NCBI RefSeq assembly: GCF_019226825.1
Contig: NZ_CP076642.1
Coordinates: 992,001 to 1,056,000 of the forward strand
Source: Vibrio ostreae
GTDB lineage: Bacteria; Pseudomonadota; Gammaproteobacteria; Enterobacterales; Vibrionaceae
Direction of reading: 5' to 3'
DNA length: 64,000 nt
Shown in pieces: positions 1 to 9,602 of this stretch. The position numbers and the translations under genes were made by a program. The notes under the pieces are model-generated. The model had not been told where the DNA came from. It saw nothing but the letters and a program-made list of their open reading frames with translations, and ran no database searches. Within the stretch, counting starts at the first letter, position 1; each line of letters opens with the position of its first letter.

Positions 1-2030
1 CATCGTTATCTGTCACTGTCAGCTGAAAAACCAGTGTCTGCTCCTGTTGCACCTCATCGACAGTAAAACTTGGCTCAGCACCGGAGGCATCACTCAGCGC
101 CACCACAGGACCGGAGGTCTGCTGCCAAGTGTAGTGTGTAATAGTACCATCACTGTCCGTTGAAGCAGACCCATCCAGCACCACCACGGCCGGGCCGGTC
201 ACCACCTGATCCTGACCGGCGTCAGCAGACGGCATACGATTGGTCACTGGCAGCCCGGAGCCGGATAGTCCCTCATGCATCGCGTTGAGAATATCGCCGT
301 TGTCACCGTCCATTTCCCACGAGAACAGACCCGCCAGCCCTAGACTACGGGCATAATCCGCTTTGGCTTTTACTGAGCGTGCATCATCAAATGAAATCAG
401 TTGTCCGGTCTCACGGTTCCAGACCCAGGCAGCTTCCGCCTGTTGATCATAACCATATTCAAAGCCATTGATCCCCTGATTGTCGCTGCCCAACATATTG
501 GCTTTAATACCTTTGTAATCGATCACGCCCGCTTCCCATACACCCTGAGCATTGGTGCCGGTCAGTTTACCTTGTCCACTTCCGGTCATCGGGTCGGACG
601 GTTCGCTCAGACTCGATGGCATAACGCCGTCCCAGCCACGCCCATACATCGCGGTACCGAGTACCAATTTACCCGCCGGCACCCCTTGTGCGAGTAAAAG
701 CTTTATCGCGTTGTCTGCGGTATAAGCCGGCCCTGCGTATGCCACACCGCTGGCATCAGTGCCATCACCTTGGCACTGGCCCGGGCGCATAAAGCTTCCG
801 CAGTACAATGCCGCCTGATGACCAGGAACATTATTCCAGCCGCCGTAGAAATCGTAGGTCATCGCAAAGATGTAATCCATATATTGCGCGGCCTCGGCGT
901 AGTTCACGTCTTCAATCTTGTCATAACCGGATCCGATAGCCGACGTCAGCTCATAAGAACGCCCGGTGTCGGCTTCGAGTTCATCTAGCATAGCGCGTAA
1001 CTCACGCATCAGCGCAACGTAAGCCGGACCATCGTTTACCGGATCACCCAAGGTTGCTGAAGCACCGTCCCCGCCGGGGAATTCCCAGTCAATATCCACG
1101 CCATCGAAAAACTTCCAGGTTTGTAAAAAGCGCTTCACTGAAGCCACAAAGACATCGCGGTTGGTCTGACTGGTGAAATCAAAAAAAGGGTCGGACAAAG
1201 TCCAGCCACCAATCGATGGAATGATTTTCAAATCCGGGTAACGCTGTTTGAGCGCCATCAGCATCCCATAATTCCCTTTTATCGGTGAACTGAACTCATG
1301 GCCAGCCTGCGGAAAGCTTTTCTGATAGGCAGCCCAAGGATCATGAATGACCACTTCATAGTCCGGCACTCCCTGACACGCGGTCATCAAAGCGTTATAG
1401 CTGTTGCCGCCGACCGATTTTACGGATTCATTCGGACCGCAAATCGGAATAAATCCGTACAGAATATGGGTCAGGTTCTGAGCCGGAATGTTATCCACGC
1501 TGTAGTCACGACCATAAATCCCCCACTCGACGAAATAACTGGCTACGACGCCATCCGCTTTTTCCGCATAAGTTTTATTGTTGGGATCGATGTTCATCGG
1601 CAGCGGTTCCAAATGAGCACCATCGGTGTCGGCAATGAGCAACTGAGTCGGAGCACTGACGCTACACCCGCTGTCATCACAAGCTGCAACTTCAAGTTGA
1701 TACTTACCCCCCCTCACTGTAACCAAAACTGGCCGTGGTCTGACTCGAGGTAATCGGGCCGGTCGCGACTTCCTGACCATCAAAGTAAATTTTATAGTGG
1801 TCGCCGGTTTCAGCGCCCCATTGGTTGAAAAGGATGCTGATCGGCGCTTCATCCTGATAATGTACCATCTGCGAATAGCCTGCGGTCGCCCCCATATCCA
1901 GCTCAATTTTGGAAAACTGCAGATTATTTGAGCCATAAACGTCAATACTCGGTGTCGAAGGGAGCGCGACTGCCGCTCCGCTGATCGATATTGCCACACA
2001 CATGACGCCCCATGAGACACGATTTATCAT
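1..2030 (-). pseudogene. chiA: Chitinase A (GH18), frameshifted near the N-terminus and cut by the window edge
   Basis: Secreted endochitinase for chitin breakdown. Reading leftward from ATG at 2030, residues 1-22 are a signal peptide (MINRVSWGVMCVAISISGAA), followed by the chitinase A N-terminal Ig-like domain. This frame stops at about residue 108 inside a run of seven G (plus-strand C7, 1707-1713). Dropping one G opens a frame that runs to base 1 without a stop. It encodes the GH18 barrel with the catalytic motif DGVDIDWEFPGG (about 1073-1110), then a PKD-like domain (about 1-240) whose end lies outside the window. Domain order matches Vibrio ChiA, and the position relative to the VcINDY and T6SS genes fits V. 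cholerae chiA-2 (VCA0027). The frameshift may be a real inactivation, a contingency tract or a sequencing error. Confidence 0.85.
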
Positions 2031-2466
2031 TGTTTTTAAATTCCTTTGTTAATAGAAGCTTAACCTGCGCCATACTCTGTATAAACGATTAACAGAATGA
2101 CGTTCTATTAACTATAGGGAGTGTTTATTTCCAATAGAAAAAAACATCATAAAAACGGAGTCGGAATCACAGTAAATAATGACCAAATGATAAATTCATT
2201 AATCATAAATCATCAAAATAACGTCCTAATTCCAAAAAACATCACCTCGAAAAAACGAGTTTATTTTTATTGACAATAAAGAAACCGGACAGAAAACTGA
2301 TGATTCAGCGATAACAGAACGTGAGCGCTGACGAGCCCGATAAATCTGAGGTTAGGTTAAGTTTTGATGAAATCTGGCCTGGAGTCGCGCCGAAAACTTG
2401 CTTTTCTTCGCTACAATCGGCACCCTTTTCGCTGATTACGCTAAAGCGGTTTAAAGGATAAAACTC
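2031..2466. other. AT-rich divergent intergenic region, chiA / DUF2057 gene
   Basis: This 436-bp gap separates two divergently transcribed genes, so it must hold both promoters. It is clearly more AT-rich than its surroundings. An AAGGA Shine-Dalgarno sits eight bases before the ATG at 2467. I see no convincing operator, hairpin or small ORF. Confidence 0.5.
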
Positions 2467-3090
2467 ATGAATATAATCAAACCCTTAACATGCATTATAG
2501 CTATCGCTTTCAGTGCAACAGCAGCGGCAAAAGTCACGCTGGCGATCCCTGATACGATAGAAATGCTGGTCGTGAACGGCCAAAAACCAGAAACGTCAGG
2601 CAGCATTTTTTCATCGGTGACCTCAGTGGAACTGAAAGACGGCGAACAACAAATCGTGTTCCGCTATCACCCATATTACAGCCAGGGTAGTGAAAGAATT
2701 GGTGTGGAAGGCGATGTTGTCATTGCCAAATTTGATGCAGCAGACCAATCTCTGAGCTTCGACATGCCGACATACCGCAACGCGACCGAAGCAGAAGAAA
2801 ACATCAAATCTATGCAGTGGTCACTGCGTGATGATAAGGGACAGGCGCTGCAGGTCACACAAGACCGCCTGATTAAAGAAGGTATGCAGATTGGTCGTGA
2901 CTACAAACAAGAAACGTTTGAGTACAACCTGAGTGGCGGTGAAGCCGCTGTCGGCACCGCCTTCATCAAAACCGGTAAATCGAGCAATGGCGCGGCCAAC
3001 GATACGACAGCCGAAGAAATGCTGCATTTCTGGTACAACAAAGCCGATGCGGCAACCAAAGCGCGCTTTAAAGCTTACGTCAACAAGTAA
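2467..3090 (+). CDS. DUF2057 family (YccT/CsgI-like) periplasmic protein
   Basis: 207-residue exported protein of the DUF2057 (UPF0319) family, common in Vibrio and Enterobacterales. The first 21 residues form a clear signal peptide ending at TAAA, so mature protein should be periplasmic. The body carries the family pattern: an early VNG segment, a central 'GEQQIVFRYHPYY' strand and a C-terminal helix. The E. coli relative YccT/CsgI is reported to inhibit curli assembly. Whether this copy acts on curli is unknown, since no csg genes are in the window. It stands alone, has a good Shine-Dalgarno (AAGGA, eight bases before ATG), and is followed by an intrinsic terminator at 3111-3138. Confidence 0.8.
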   Translation: MNIIKPLTCIIAIAFSATAAAKVTLAIPDTIEMLVVNGQKPETSGSIFSSVTSVELKDGEQQIVFRYHPYYSQGSERIGVEGDVVIAKFDAADQSLSFDMPTYRNATEAEENIKSMQWSLRDDKGQALQVTQDRLIKEGMQIGRDYKQETFEYNLSGGEAAVGTAFIKTGKSSNGAANDTTAEEMLHFWYNKADAATKARFKAYVNK

Positions 3091-3110
3091 GCCTCTACGT
3101 GATTTAAAAA

Positions 3111-3138
3111 ATAAACGGGCTGTTCAGCGCCCGTTTAT
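3111..3138. terminator. Bidirectional intrinsic terminator
   Basis: A perfect 10-bp stem (ATAAACGGGC at 3111-3120, GCCCGTTTAT at 3129-3138) with an 8-base loop lies between convergent genes. A-rich sequence on one side and T-rich on the other let it serve both strands. Confidence 0.8.
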
Positions 3139-3170
3139 TATCTCTGTTTTTAAGCCCGACACCGTGTTTT

Positions 3171-4451
3171 TCAGCCTACCGCCGACTGCAACCCAACTTC
3201 ATTCTCATCAGCCGATAACCAGTAGCAGTGCTCGGCGTTATGCTGCAGACAGGCGAACACATCACCATCAAGCTGATGATTCGCAACCTGCTCAGCAATA
3301 ATGTTTAATGACTCCTCGAGCGACATGCCTTGCCGGTAAGGCCGTGACTGAGTCAGCGCCTGAAACACATCAGCCACCGCAACAATACGGCTCGGGCCAT
3401 CCAGCTCCTGCGCGGTTTTTCCGAGCGGATAACCGGAGCCATCCAGTCTTTCATGATGATTCGATGCCCAATCGCACACCAGTGATGAGGTATGAATGTT
3501 CTGCAGAATAAATCGCGTATCCGTCGCATGCCGCTTGATGCAGGTATACTCTTCAGCCGTCAGTGTTCCCTCTTTATGCAGCACGAAATCTGGCGTTCTC
3601 AGCTTGCCGATGTCATGCAGCAATCCCGCCAGGTAGAGCAGTTTCTGCATTTTGGCAGAATAGCCCATTTTCTTAGCCAGAAATTGTGATAACAAGGCGA
3701 CCTTCAAAGAGTGTTGGAAAGTAAACGGACTTTTGGCGTCGACGATCTTAGAAAACAGCTCGGCAATTTCAATCCGTTCATTGAGATTCAGATTACGGGA
3801 GAACAGAGGTGCGGCTTCGAGTCGTAACAGAACGGCCTCAATGTGCTGGGGATGCATTGAAAACCAAAAATCATCATTGCCCACCAGATCGGCCATAACC
3901 TCAACCATATCAGCCGCAAACAGAGTGCCCGAATGAGCCTGCAATTGTTCGATGATTTGGCGTTTACCGGCGGCAGAAAGGTTGCCAAATAGGTCTTTGT
4001 GCTGATGAAAATAGAGATGATCAACCCGGTTGGCGAGATAAATCAACCCGGCAATTTGTTTGTCGTGCGAATCCATTGCCAGCGTTTGCAATTCATACCA
4101 GGCCGTATGATGGTAAAGTATCGGCAAAGCAAAACGGGATAGCGGCCCACATGCACTCAGCAGATTAAATCCTTTTTCACAGTGGCGGGCAAAACTACCA
4201 GGCCGCCGAGTGGCCGCAAAAGTCATCAATGCGGAATGCTGAGTAGAACCGCAATCATGAACCAAACCGGCAGCAAAAGAGAGCTGAGCCAGCTCTTGAT
4301 CCCAGCCCATTCGTAATGCGCACCGGTAAGCCATATACCCGACCCGATGACTGTGATGGAGCGTATCAAATCCGACGTCATCCAGAGCCTGTGCAATACT
4401 CAGCAAGACCCGGCGCAGATCAATGCTGACTTTTTCCTCACAAGTTTCCAT
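3171..4451 (-). CDS. Double-HD protein with C-terminal HD-GYP cyclic-dinucleotide phosphodiesterase domain
   Basis: 426 residues, cytoplasmic, no membrane segments. The N-terminal half is an HD-type domain: His around 33-35, H65-D66 in LVHDCG, and HH at 114-115, without a GYP motif. The C-terminal half (about 225-420) is a canonical HD-GYP domain with H279-D280 in GLLHDIGK and HHERLDGSGYP at 332-342. HD-GYP enzymes hydrolyse c-di-GMP, and in Vibrio some hydrolyse 3'3'-cGAMP. The combination of an HD and an HD-GYP domain recalls the V. cholerae cGAMP phosphodiesterase V-cGAP1, so the substrate could be either molecule. It has no REC or sensor domain, so activity may be set by expression. Monocistronic; shares the terminator at 3111-3138 with the convergent gene. 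Confidence 0.87.
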   Translation of the reverse strand: METCEEKVSIDLRRVLLSIAQALDDVGFDTLHHSHRVGYMAYRCALRMGWDQELAQLSFAAGLVHDCGSTQHSALMTFAATRRPGSFARHCEKGFNLLSACGPLSRFALPILYHHTAWYELQTLAMDSHDKQIAGLIYLANRVDHLYFHQHKDLFGNLSAAGKRQIIEQLQAHSGTLFAADMVEVMADLVGNDDFWFSMHPQHIEAVLLRLEAAPLFSRNLNLNERIEIAELFSKIVDAKSPFTFQHSLKVALLSQFLAKKMGYSAKMQKLLYLAGLLHDIGKLRTPDFVLHKEGTLTAEEYTCIKRHATDTRFILQNIHTSSLVCDWASNHHERLDGSGYPLGKTAQELDGPSRIVAVADVFQALTQSRPYRQGMSLEESLNIIAEQVANHQLDGDVFACLQHNAEHCYWLSADENEVGLQSAVG

Positions 4452-4602
4452 AAAGCTAACTGACTACTTTTTTATATAATAATGTCAGCAAAGACTAATA
4501 CAAACTGAGTCATCCGTCCCTAGTTTTATTAAGGTTTTGATGTATTCTGTGACGGTAATTGTGTGCTACTGAGAACTTGTTGGAACAGCATTCTAATAAA
4601 GT

Positions 4603-5199
4603 TTGAGCAGCTCCTTGTTAATGCTACAGTTTGCACACTTTTCACCCACCATGGATCCCGTCATGTTTACGTTAACGGTCGATAAAAATCTGCAGCTGGC
4701 TCTGATCGAAGAAACCTTTGCCCCCCTTTACGCCCACTTGGTTGCTGCGCATCGGGACTATCTATGTCAATGGCTTGCCTGGCCGGCTTACTGCCATTCA
4801 GAGCAGGACTTCCGCCTGTTCGCCCAAACGATGCTGCACGATTATGCCGATGGTAAATCGATGACATGCGCCATCTTTTACCGCGATGAACTGGTCGGCA
4901 ACTGCAGCCTGCAAGAGATCAACCCCGATCTGCAAAAAGCCCGGCTGGGCTATTGGCTGGCCGAGAACCAACAGGGCAAGGGCATCATCACCCGCTGTGT
5001 GGCAAAGCTAATTGACGTGGCATTTACCCGCTATCAACTGGAAAAAGCAGAGCTGGCTATCGCAAACGGTAATCAGCCTAGTCAACAAGTGGCAAAACGG
5101 CTTGGATTCCGTCAGGAAGGCATCATCACCCGTGCGGAGAATCTCAACGGGCGAATTGTTGACCATGTGATTTATGGTCTGTCGCGCACTTCCAGGTAA
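4603..5199 (+). CDS. GNAT acetyltransferase, RimL-like
   Basis: GCN5-related N-acetyltransferase resembling the RimL/ribosomal-protein-serine acetyltransferase group. Visible features are an acceptor-side segment 'YLCQWLAWP', beta-strands 'ARLGYWLAENQQGKGI' that supply the acetyl-CoA pyrophosphate loop (QGKGI), and the C-terminal 'ANGNQPSQQVAKRLGF' motif typical of RimL/RimJ. The start is unresolved: the longest reading begins at TTG 4603, but ATG 4621, 4651 or 4663 (MFTLTVDKN, where homology begins) are better candidates and none has a strong Shine-Dalgarno. The acceptor is unknown; L7/L12 would be only a guess. Followed by a terminator at 5224-5242. Confidence 0.8.
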   Translation: MSSSLLMLQFAHFSPTMDPVMFTLTVDKNLQLALIEETFAPLYAHLVAAHRDYLCQWLAWPAYCHSEQDFRLFAQTMLHDYADGKSMTCAIFYRDELVGNCSLQEINPDLQKARLGYWLAENQQGKGIITRCVAKLIDVAFTRYQLEKAELAIANGNQPSQQVAKRLGFRQEGIITRAENLNGRIVDHVIYGLSRTSR

Positions 5200-5223
5200 G
5201 ACCTTTATTTCATCGCTAAAAAA

Positions 5224-5242
5224 ACGGAGCATCTTGCTCCGT
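5224..5242. terminator. Intrinsic terminator between convergent genes
   Basis: Stem ACGGAGCA / TGCTCCGT with a three-base TCT loop, flanked by A-rich sequence on the left and TTCTTG on the right. It lies between the convergent GNAT and VcINDY genes and can serve both, better on the minus strand, where a run of T follows. Confidence 0.7.
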
Positions 5243-5269
5243 TCTTGTAGCGGGGGAATCTTGACGGCT

Positions 5270-6658
5270 TTACTGCCAGAAGAACATCGCAATCGCAGTC
5301 AGTAGCGCGATACAGGAGATATTCAGGAACATACCCACCCGCATCATCTCACTTTGCTTGATGTGTCCGGTCGCAAACACAATCGCATTCGGCGGCGTCG
5401 CAACCGGCAGCATAAAGGCGCACGACGCGGAAACCGCGATCAGTACCGACAGCAGTACAGGCGAGATACCAAAGGCTTCTGCCACGCTGGCAAACACCGG
5501 GATAAGCAGCGCCGCACTGGCGGTGTTACTGGCAAACTCGGTCAGGAAGACCACAAACGCAGCGATCACCAATACAATCACGAACAGACCCAGATCAGCA
5601 ATCATCGAACTCAGCTCATTGGCCAGGAAAACACTGGTTCCGGTCTGCTTCAGTACATTACTCAGACAGATACCACCACCAAACAGCAGCAATACCCCCC
5701 AGTCAGCGGTTTTCTCAATGTCTTTCCAGTGCACAACGCGCGCGAAGCTGACCAGAATAATCGCACCCAGTGCAATGATGGTATCAAAGCTCTTGAAGCC
5801 ACCCAGCATCGCATTCACCGGCTTACTGAAGATCCACAAAAAGACAATCAGGGCAAAAATCGCCAGCGTCACCACTTTACCTTTGTCCCACTGGACCGGG
5901 TCATGGTTAAGCTCAAAATGGCCGCTCAAATCCGGTTTAAGCAAAAAGTACAGCAGAGTAATCGCCATAGGCAGCATGACAATGGCTGTCGGCAGACCAA
6001 ATTCCATCCAATCGGTAAACGAAAGCCCCACTTCCGCGGCTGCGATGGCATTAGGCGGACTGCCCACCACGGTCGCGATCCCGCCAATACTGGCGCTGTA
6101 GGCAATACCCAGCAGGACAAACACGTAAGTGCTGTGACCACGGTCATCATCGACCTTGCTCAGTACACCCAGTACCAGCGGCAGCATCATCGCCGCGGTC
6201 GCGGTATTACTGATCCACATCGACAGTATGCCGGTGACACCAAACAGCATAAATACCGCTACGCTCATCTTACCGCGCGCCATGATCAGCACTTTATCGG
6301 CGATGACTTTATCCAGCCCCTGACGATGCATGGCCGCCGCCAATGCAAACCCGCCCAGAAACAGGAAAATAATTGAGTTGGCAAAGTTGTTCAGTGCAGC
6401 CTGGGTGTCAAATACGCCAAACAGCACCGCCATCACCGGTACCAGGATCGCGGTTACCGTGACATGCAGTGCTTCGGTCAGCCAAAGTACGGCAATAAAC
6501 GCCAGCATACTGATACCCAGCACGACATTGGCTTCAAATGGCAGAGTATTAAACAGGATGGCAAACAGGGCGACATCCGCCAGCACGATCAGACTATTAC
6601 GGTTAAAAAACCATTCTCGGGTATTGTTAGGTAAAGGGACACTATCATTTCTATTCAT
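5270..6658 (-). CDS. Sodium-coupled dicarboxylate transporter, VcINDY (DASS/SLC13 family)
   Basis: 462 residues, the same length as V. cholerae VcINDY (VCA0025), which imports succinate and related C4-dicarboxylates with sodium and works as a dimer with an elevator mechanism. Both signature SNT motifs are at the VcINDY positions: S150-N151-T152 in [10 protein letters not shown] and S377-N378-T379 in [10 protein letters not shown]. Both hairpin regions followed by PPNA are also present (SPPNA near 200 and TPPNA near 422). About eleven hydrophobic segments are visible. The start [11 protein letters not shown] matches what I recall of VcINDY. Transcribed alone; the 197-bp AT-rich gap upstream (6659-6855) should hold its promoter. 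Confidence 0.95.
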   Translation of the reverse strand: MNRNDSVPLPNNTREWFFNRNSLIVLADVALFAILFNTLPFEANVVLGISMLAFIAVLWLTEALHVTVTAILVPVMAVLFGVFDTQAALNNFANSIIFLFLGGFALAAAMHRQGLDKVIADKVLIMARGKMSVAVFMLFGVTGILSMWISNTATAAMMLPLVLGVLSKVDDDRGHSTYVFVLLGIAYSASIGGIATVVGSPPNAIAAAEVGLSFTDWMEFGLPTAIVMLPMAITLLYFLLKPDLSGHFELNHDPVQWDKGKVVTLAIFALIVFLWIFSKPVNAMLGGFKSFDTIIALGAIILVSFARVVHWKDIEKTADWGVLLLFGGGICLSNVLKQTGTSVFLANELSSMIADLGLFVIVLVIAAFVVFLTEFASNTASAALLIPVFASVAEAFGISPVLLSVLIAVSASCAFMLPVATPPNAIVFATGHIKQSEMMRVGMFLNISCIALLTAIAMFFWQ

Positions 6659-6855
6659 TATTATGCTTCCTTGTGGAGGCCATACGGCAGTTCTATGTTC
6701 ACATAGTTTGCCAGCTCCGGGGCAATTATTATTGCCAAATTGTTAAGCCAATCAAAACTCTTACACCCAATTTAACATCATGAAATAAATAGAATTAATA
6801 AAGATCCAAAATTTAACAAAAATGAAAAACACCCGTTTCATTTAAAAATATTTAT

Positions 6856-7713
6856 CTAATCAATGAATTTAACAATATTGTCAAATGCATTTAGCACTTC
6901 ATTTCCTTTCATGATACGCCCGTGCCCCTGATTCTGCGTGGTAATCAGCATGACATGTTCTATTTCACGCGCCGCTTTTTCCGATTCGGCGTAACGGGCA
7001 AATTTATCATTTTCATCATGAACAATAATCGTCATTCCCTGGCGCTGTCTGAGCTTCTCCAACGGCTGAATAGAATGAATAGGATAATGATACTCATCCT
7101 GTACCTGATTCACGACTTCTTCAAACAGACGCATCGAATAGCCAGAACGGGCCACAGTACCAAATAGGTTATCGAGATAGTCCAGCACTGGTGCAATCAG
7201 CAGCAGTGGACACTGGGCCAGCTTGGCATGACGGCACTCCAGCGCGGTGACGTTACCCATACTGTGTCCGATAAGGCCAGCCACGTTATCTTCACTGTCG
7301 AGAATACTCTCCAGACCACGGACGAACGCAGGAATATGACCAAACATACCTTCACTTTCACCATGCGCCGGGTGATCGTAAGCCAAAGCAGTAAAGCCCT
7401 GCGCCGCAATGTGTTCCATCAAAGGGAAGAACTGGCTAGATGATCCGGACCAGCCATGGGTCAGAATCCATACCGGGCCCTGACCAAGACGGTAAGTCGT
7501 CAGTTTGCCCTCCGAAGAATCGACCTGTGATTTGATCAGCCGTTGCGGCAGCGCATTTTTGCCCGTCATGCGTGCCGGTGTCAGCAGCAGCTTGCGCGCG
7601 GTTTTACGGGCATGGGCCGGCGCCAGCGTGTGGTGCAGACGGGTGGTCCAGTTGATCATCCGGCGGCGCAGATGCAGACCACGGGAAGTATTAAAGTAAA
7701 TCTTGTCACTCAT
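6856..7713 (-). CDS. Alpha/beta hydrolase
   Basis: 285 residues with the alpha/beta-hydrolase fold: oxyanion-hole motif HGWSG near 86-90, nucleophile elbow GHSMG with S151, and a C-terminal QGHGR segment supplying the catalytic His. A short cationic N-terminus (MSDKIYFNTSRGLHLRRRM) is not a signal peptide, so the enzyme is probably cytoplasmic or loosely membrane-associated. Substrate unknown: carboxylester or acylglycerol hydrolysis fits the family. It lies directly downstream of and codirectional with a TetR regulator (7826-8473). A perfect 15-bp palindrome sits between them at 7774-7788, which suggests that TetR controls this gene. Confidence 0.85.
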   Translation of the reverse strand: MSDKIYFNTSRGLHLRRRMINWTTRLHHTLAPAHARKTARKLLLTPARMTGKNALPQRLIKSQVDSSEGKLTTYRLGQGPVWILTHGWSGSSSQFFPLMEHIAAQGFTALAYDHPAHGESEGMFGHIPAFVRGLESILDSEDNVAGLIGHSMGNVTALECRHAKLAQCPLLLIAPVLDYLDNLFGTVARSGYSMRLFEEVVNQVQDEYHYPIHSIQPLEKLRQRQGMTIIVHDENDKFARYAESEKAAREIEHVMLITTQNQGHGRIMKGNEVLNAFDNIVKFID

Positions 7714-7773
7714 TATGTTGTCCTTGACGAGGGCTTAATAAAAGAACGCTCGTGCTTTTTAATCCTAAATTTT

Positions 7774-7788
7774 TTCGCCTCAGGCGAA
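7774..7788. promoter_or_regulatory. Perfect palindrome, candidate TetR operator
   Basis: TTCGCCT-C-AGGCGAA, a 7-bp inverted repeat around one central base, lies 61 bp upstream of the hydrolase ATG and just downstream of the TetR gene. On the minus strand the hairpin is followed by A-rich rather than T-rich sequence, which argues against a terminator. Operator function is inference. Confidence 0.4.
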
Positions 7789-7825
7789 GAATGAAATCAG
7801 GCCACCAGACGACTCCGGCCCGTGC

Positions 7826-8473
7826 CTAACCTAACCAACTGGCAAACAGCCTATCCACCCCTTGCCAGAAATGCTGCTCACTTCGTTCCTGGCCATACAG
7901 GGAGTAAAACAGATGCGCGCTGAGATACAAGCCATACAATTCGTAACTGGCCTGCTCAATCGCGAGATCACGCTTAAACTCACCGCTGATCACGCCTTTG
8001 CCAATCTGGATTCTCAGGTACTCTATCCAGCTGGCAATGGTCGCTTTCAGTGCTCGCTGCAGGGCACATTCGCTGTGTCCCGCTTCACGCCACGCATCAA
8101 GAAACATACAACTGCCCTGAAAAGACTGATTCCAGTTGAGCCAGTTGGCCAGGATATGGCGCAGTTTACCCTGCATATTGCCGTCATCCAATTCACGCGC
8201 CGGGGCGATCACCCGCGCCACGAAGGTCTGATTGGCATAGTCAAGCACCGCCAGCTGCAAATTCTCTTTGGCGTTAAAATGCGCAAACAAGCCACTTTTG
8301 GACATCCCGCACTGCTTGGCTAACTCGCCAATCGTCAGGCTCTCCAGACCATTGGCGCTCGCCAGCTCAAAAGCCGTAGCGAGAATATTATCGCGGGTGA
8401 TTCTACCTTTGCTCATATTGACCACTATTATCGAATATCCCTCCATTTTTAGCACGTTCGTTCTATTTTGCAA
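7826..8473 (-). CDS. TetR/AcrR family transcriptional regulator
   Basis: The N-terminal helix-turn-helix is typical: 'ILATAFELASANGLESLTIG' leads into 'ELAKQCGMSKSGLFAHFNAK'. A helical ligand-binding domain of about 140 residues follows, with several Trp and Tyr (NWLNWNQSF, YELYGLYLSAHLFYSLYG). The true start is probably ATG 8416 (MSKGRITRD), because TetR alignments begin there. The longer reading from 8473 adds an atypical segment, and a GGAGGG at about 8440 is too far from 8416 to be decisive. Faces the AEC permease gene divergently and precedes the alpha/beta hydrolase, so both neighbours are plausible targets. Effector unknown. Confidence 0.85.
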   Translation of the reverse strand: MQNRTNVLKMEGYSIIVVNMSKGRITRDNILATAFELASANGLESLTIGELAKQCGMSKSGLFAHFNAKENLQLAVLDYANQTFVARVIAPARELDDGNMQGKLRHILANWLNWNQSFQGSCMFLDAWREAGHSECALQRALKATIASWIEYLRIQIGKGVISGEFKRDLAIEQASYELYGLYLSAHLFYSLYGQERSEQHFWQGVDRLFASWLG

Positions 8474-8540
8474 ATAGCATTTCTCGCCCTGTTGAAACTA
8501 TGAAACAATGAGCAAACTTCACCCGCGTTTAAGGAAGGAT

Positions 8541-9497
8541 ATGCAAGGCATTCTCGAACAACTGCAATTTTCTGCTTCTATCACCGGACCAATCTGTTTA
8601 ATGCTGGCGCTCGGTGTCATCTTCAAACGGATGAACTTAATCAATGAGAATTTTATCGACGTCGCATCACGCATGGTGTTCCAGGTTACCCTGCCTGCCC
8701 TGCTGTTTTTGAGCATAGTCGGCTCTAAGCATGACTTCTCATCCAGTATGCCGCTGATCCTGTTTGGTCTGATTGCCAATTTTGCCTTCTTCCTTTTCAC
8801 CACCTGGACCACCAAACGCACCGTACCGAACCCGAAAGATCAGGGCGTGGTGATTCAGGGTGGTTTTCGCGCCAACACCGCGATTATCGGTCTGGCTTAC
8901 ATGGCCAACACTTACGGTAACAGCGGCGTAGCGCTGGCGGCGATTTACGTGGCCTCAATGACCATGCTGTACAACATTCAGGCCGTGATCACCCTGACGC
9001 CAAAAGGCAGTACCAGCGGCCTGCAGGCGGCGAAACTGATGGTCAAAACCCTGACCAAAAACCCGCTCATCATTTCGATTGTGCTCGGCATGATTTGCTA
9101 CTTTCTCGCCGTGCCAATCCCGCAGGTGGTTGAAAAAGCCGGCCACTACTTTGCCAACATGACACTGCCACTGGCGCTGCTGTGCACCGGCGGCTCGCTC
9201 GATATTCGCTCTCTTCGGGATGATAAAGTCGCGGCATGGATTTCCACGGCTTACAAACTGGTACTGGCACCGCTGATGATCACTGTCGCCGCGATGATTT
9301 ACGGCTTCCGCGATATGGAACTGGGCCTGATTTTCCTGATGAGCGCGTCCCCAAGCGCCGCCGCCAGTTACGTCATGGCGCGCGCGATGGGCGGTAACGC
9401 GGCACTGGCGGCCAATATTATCGCCATGACCACGGTCTTTTCACTAGTGACCTGTACCCTGGGAATATTTCTGCTGTCGACCTTCCAGTTGCTGTAA
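8541..9497 (+). CDS. AEC family permease (auxin-efflux-carrier type)
   Basis: 318-residue inner-membrane protein with about ten hydrophobic segments in the 5+5 arrangement of AEC permeases. The second half has the family's 'NMTLPLALLCTGGSLD' and 'SASPSAAASYVMARAMGGNA' motifs. Bacterial members move small carboxylates such as malate or malonate, but the substrate here cannot be assigned. I choose ATG 8541 because AAGGA ends five bases before it. The reading from 8508 would add eleven residues without a ribosome site. It is divergent from the TetR gene, which may regulate it. Confidence 0.83.
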   Translation: MQGILEQLQFSASITGPICLMLALGVIFKRMNLINENFIDVASRMVFQVTLPALLFLSIVGSKHDFSSSMPLILFGLIANFAFFLFTTWTTKRTVPNPKDQGVVIQGGFRANTAIIGLAYMANTYGNSGVALAAIYVASMTMLYNIQAVITLTPKGSTSGLQAAKLMVKTLTKNPLIISIVLGMICYFLAVPIPQVVEKAGHYFANMTLPLALLCTGGSLDIRSLRDDKVAAWISTAYKLVLAPLMITVAAMIYGFRDMELGLIFLMSASPSAAASYVMARAMGGNAALAANIIAMTTVFSLVTCTLGIFLLSTFQLL

Positions 9498-9602
9498 GGC
9501 GCTGCCTGATGAAACCAGCCAGATAAAAACGGCACAGCAGCGCTGTAGCCCCTAAGCTTTACAAATACAAGTTTAACCCGCCCAGAGCGTAAGGGAGCAA
9601 CA

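Noticed and set aside
5354..6376. Long plus-strand ORFs (340 and 247 aa) opposite the VcINDY gene
   Set aside because: Low-complexity Arg/Gln/Ser-rich translations with no ribosome site, antisense to a confidently identified transporter.
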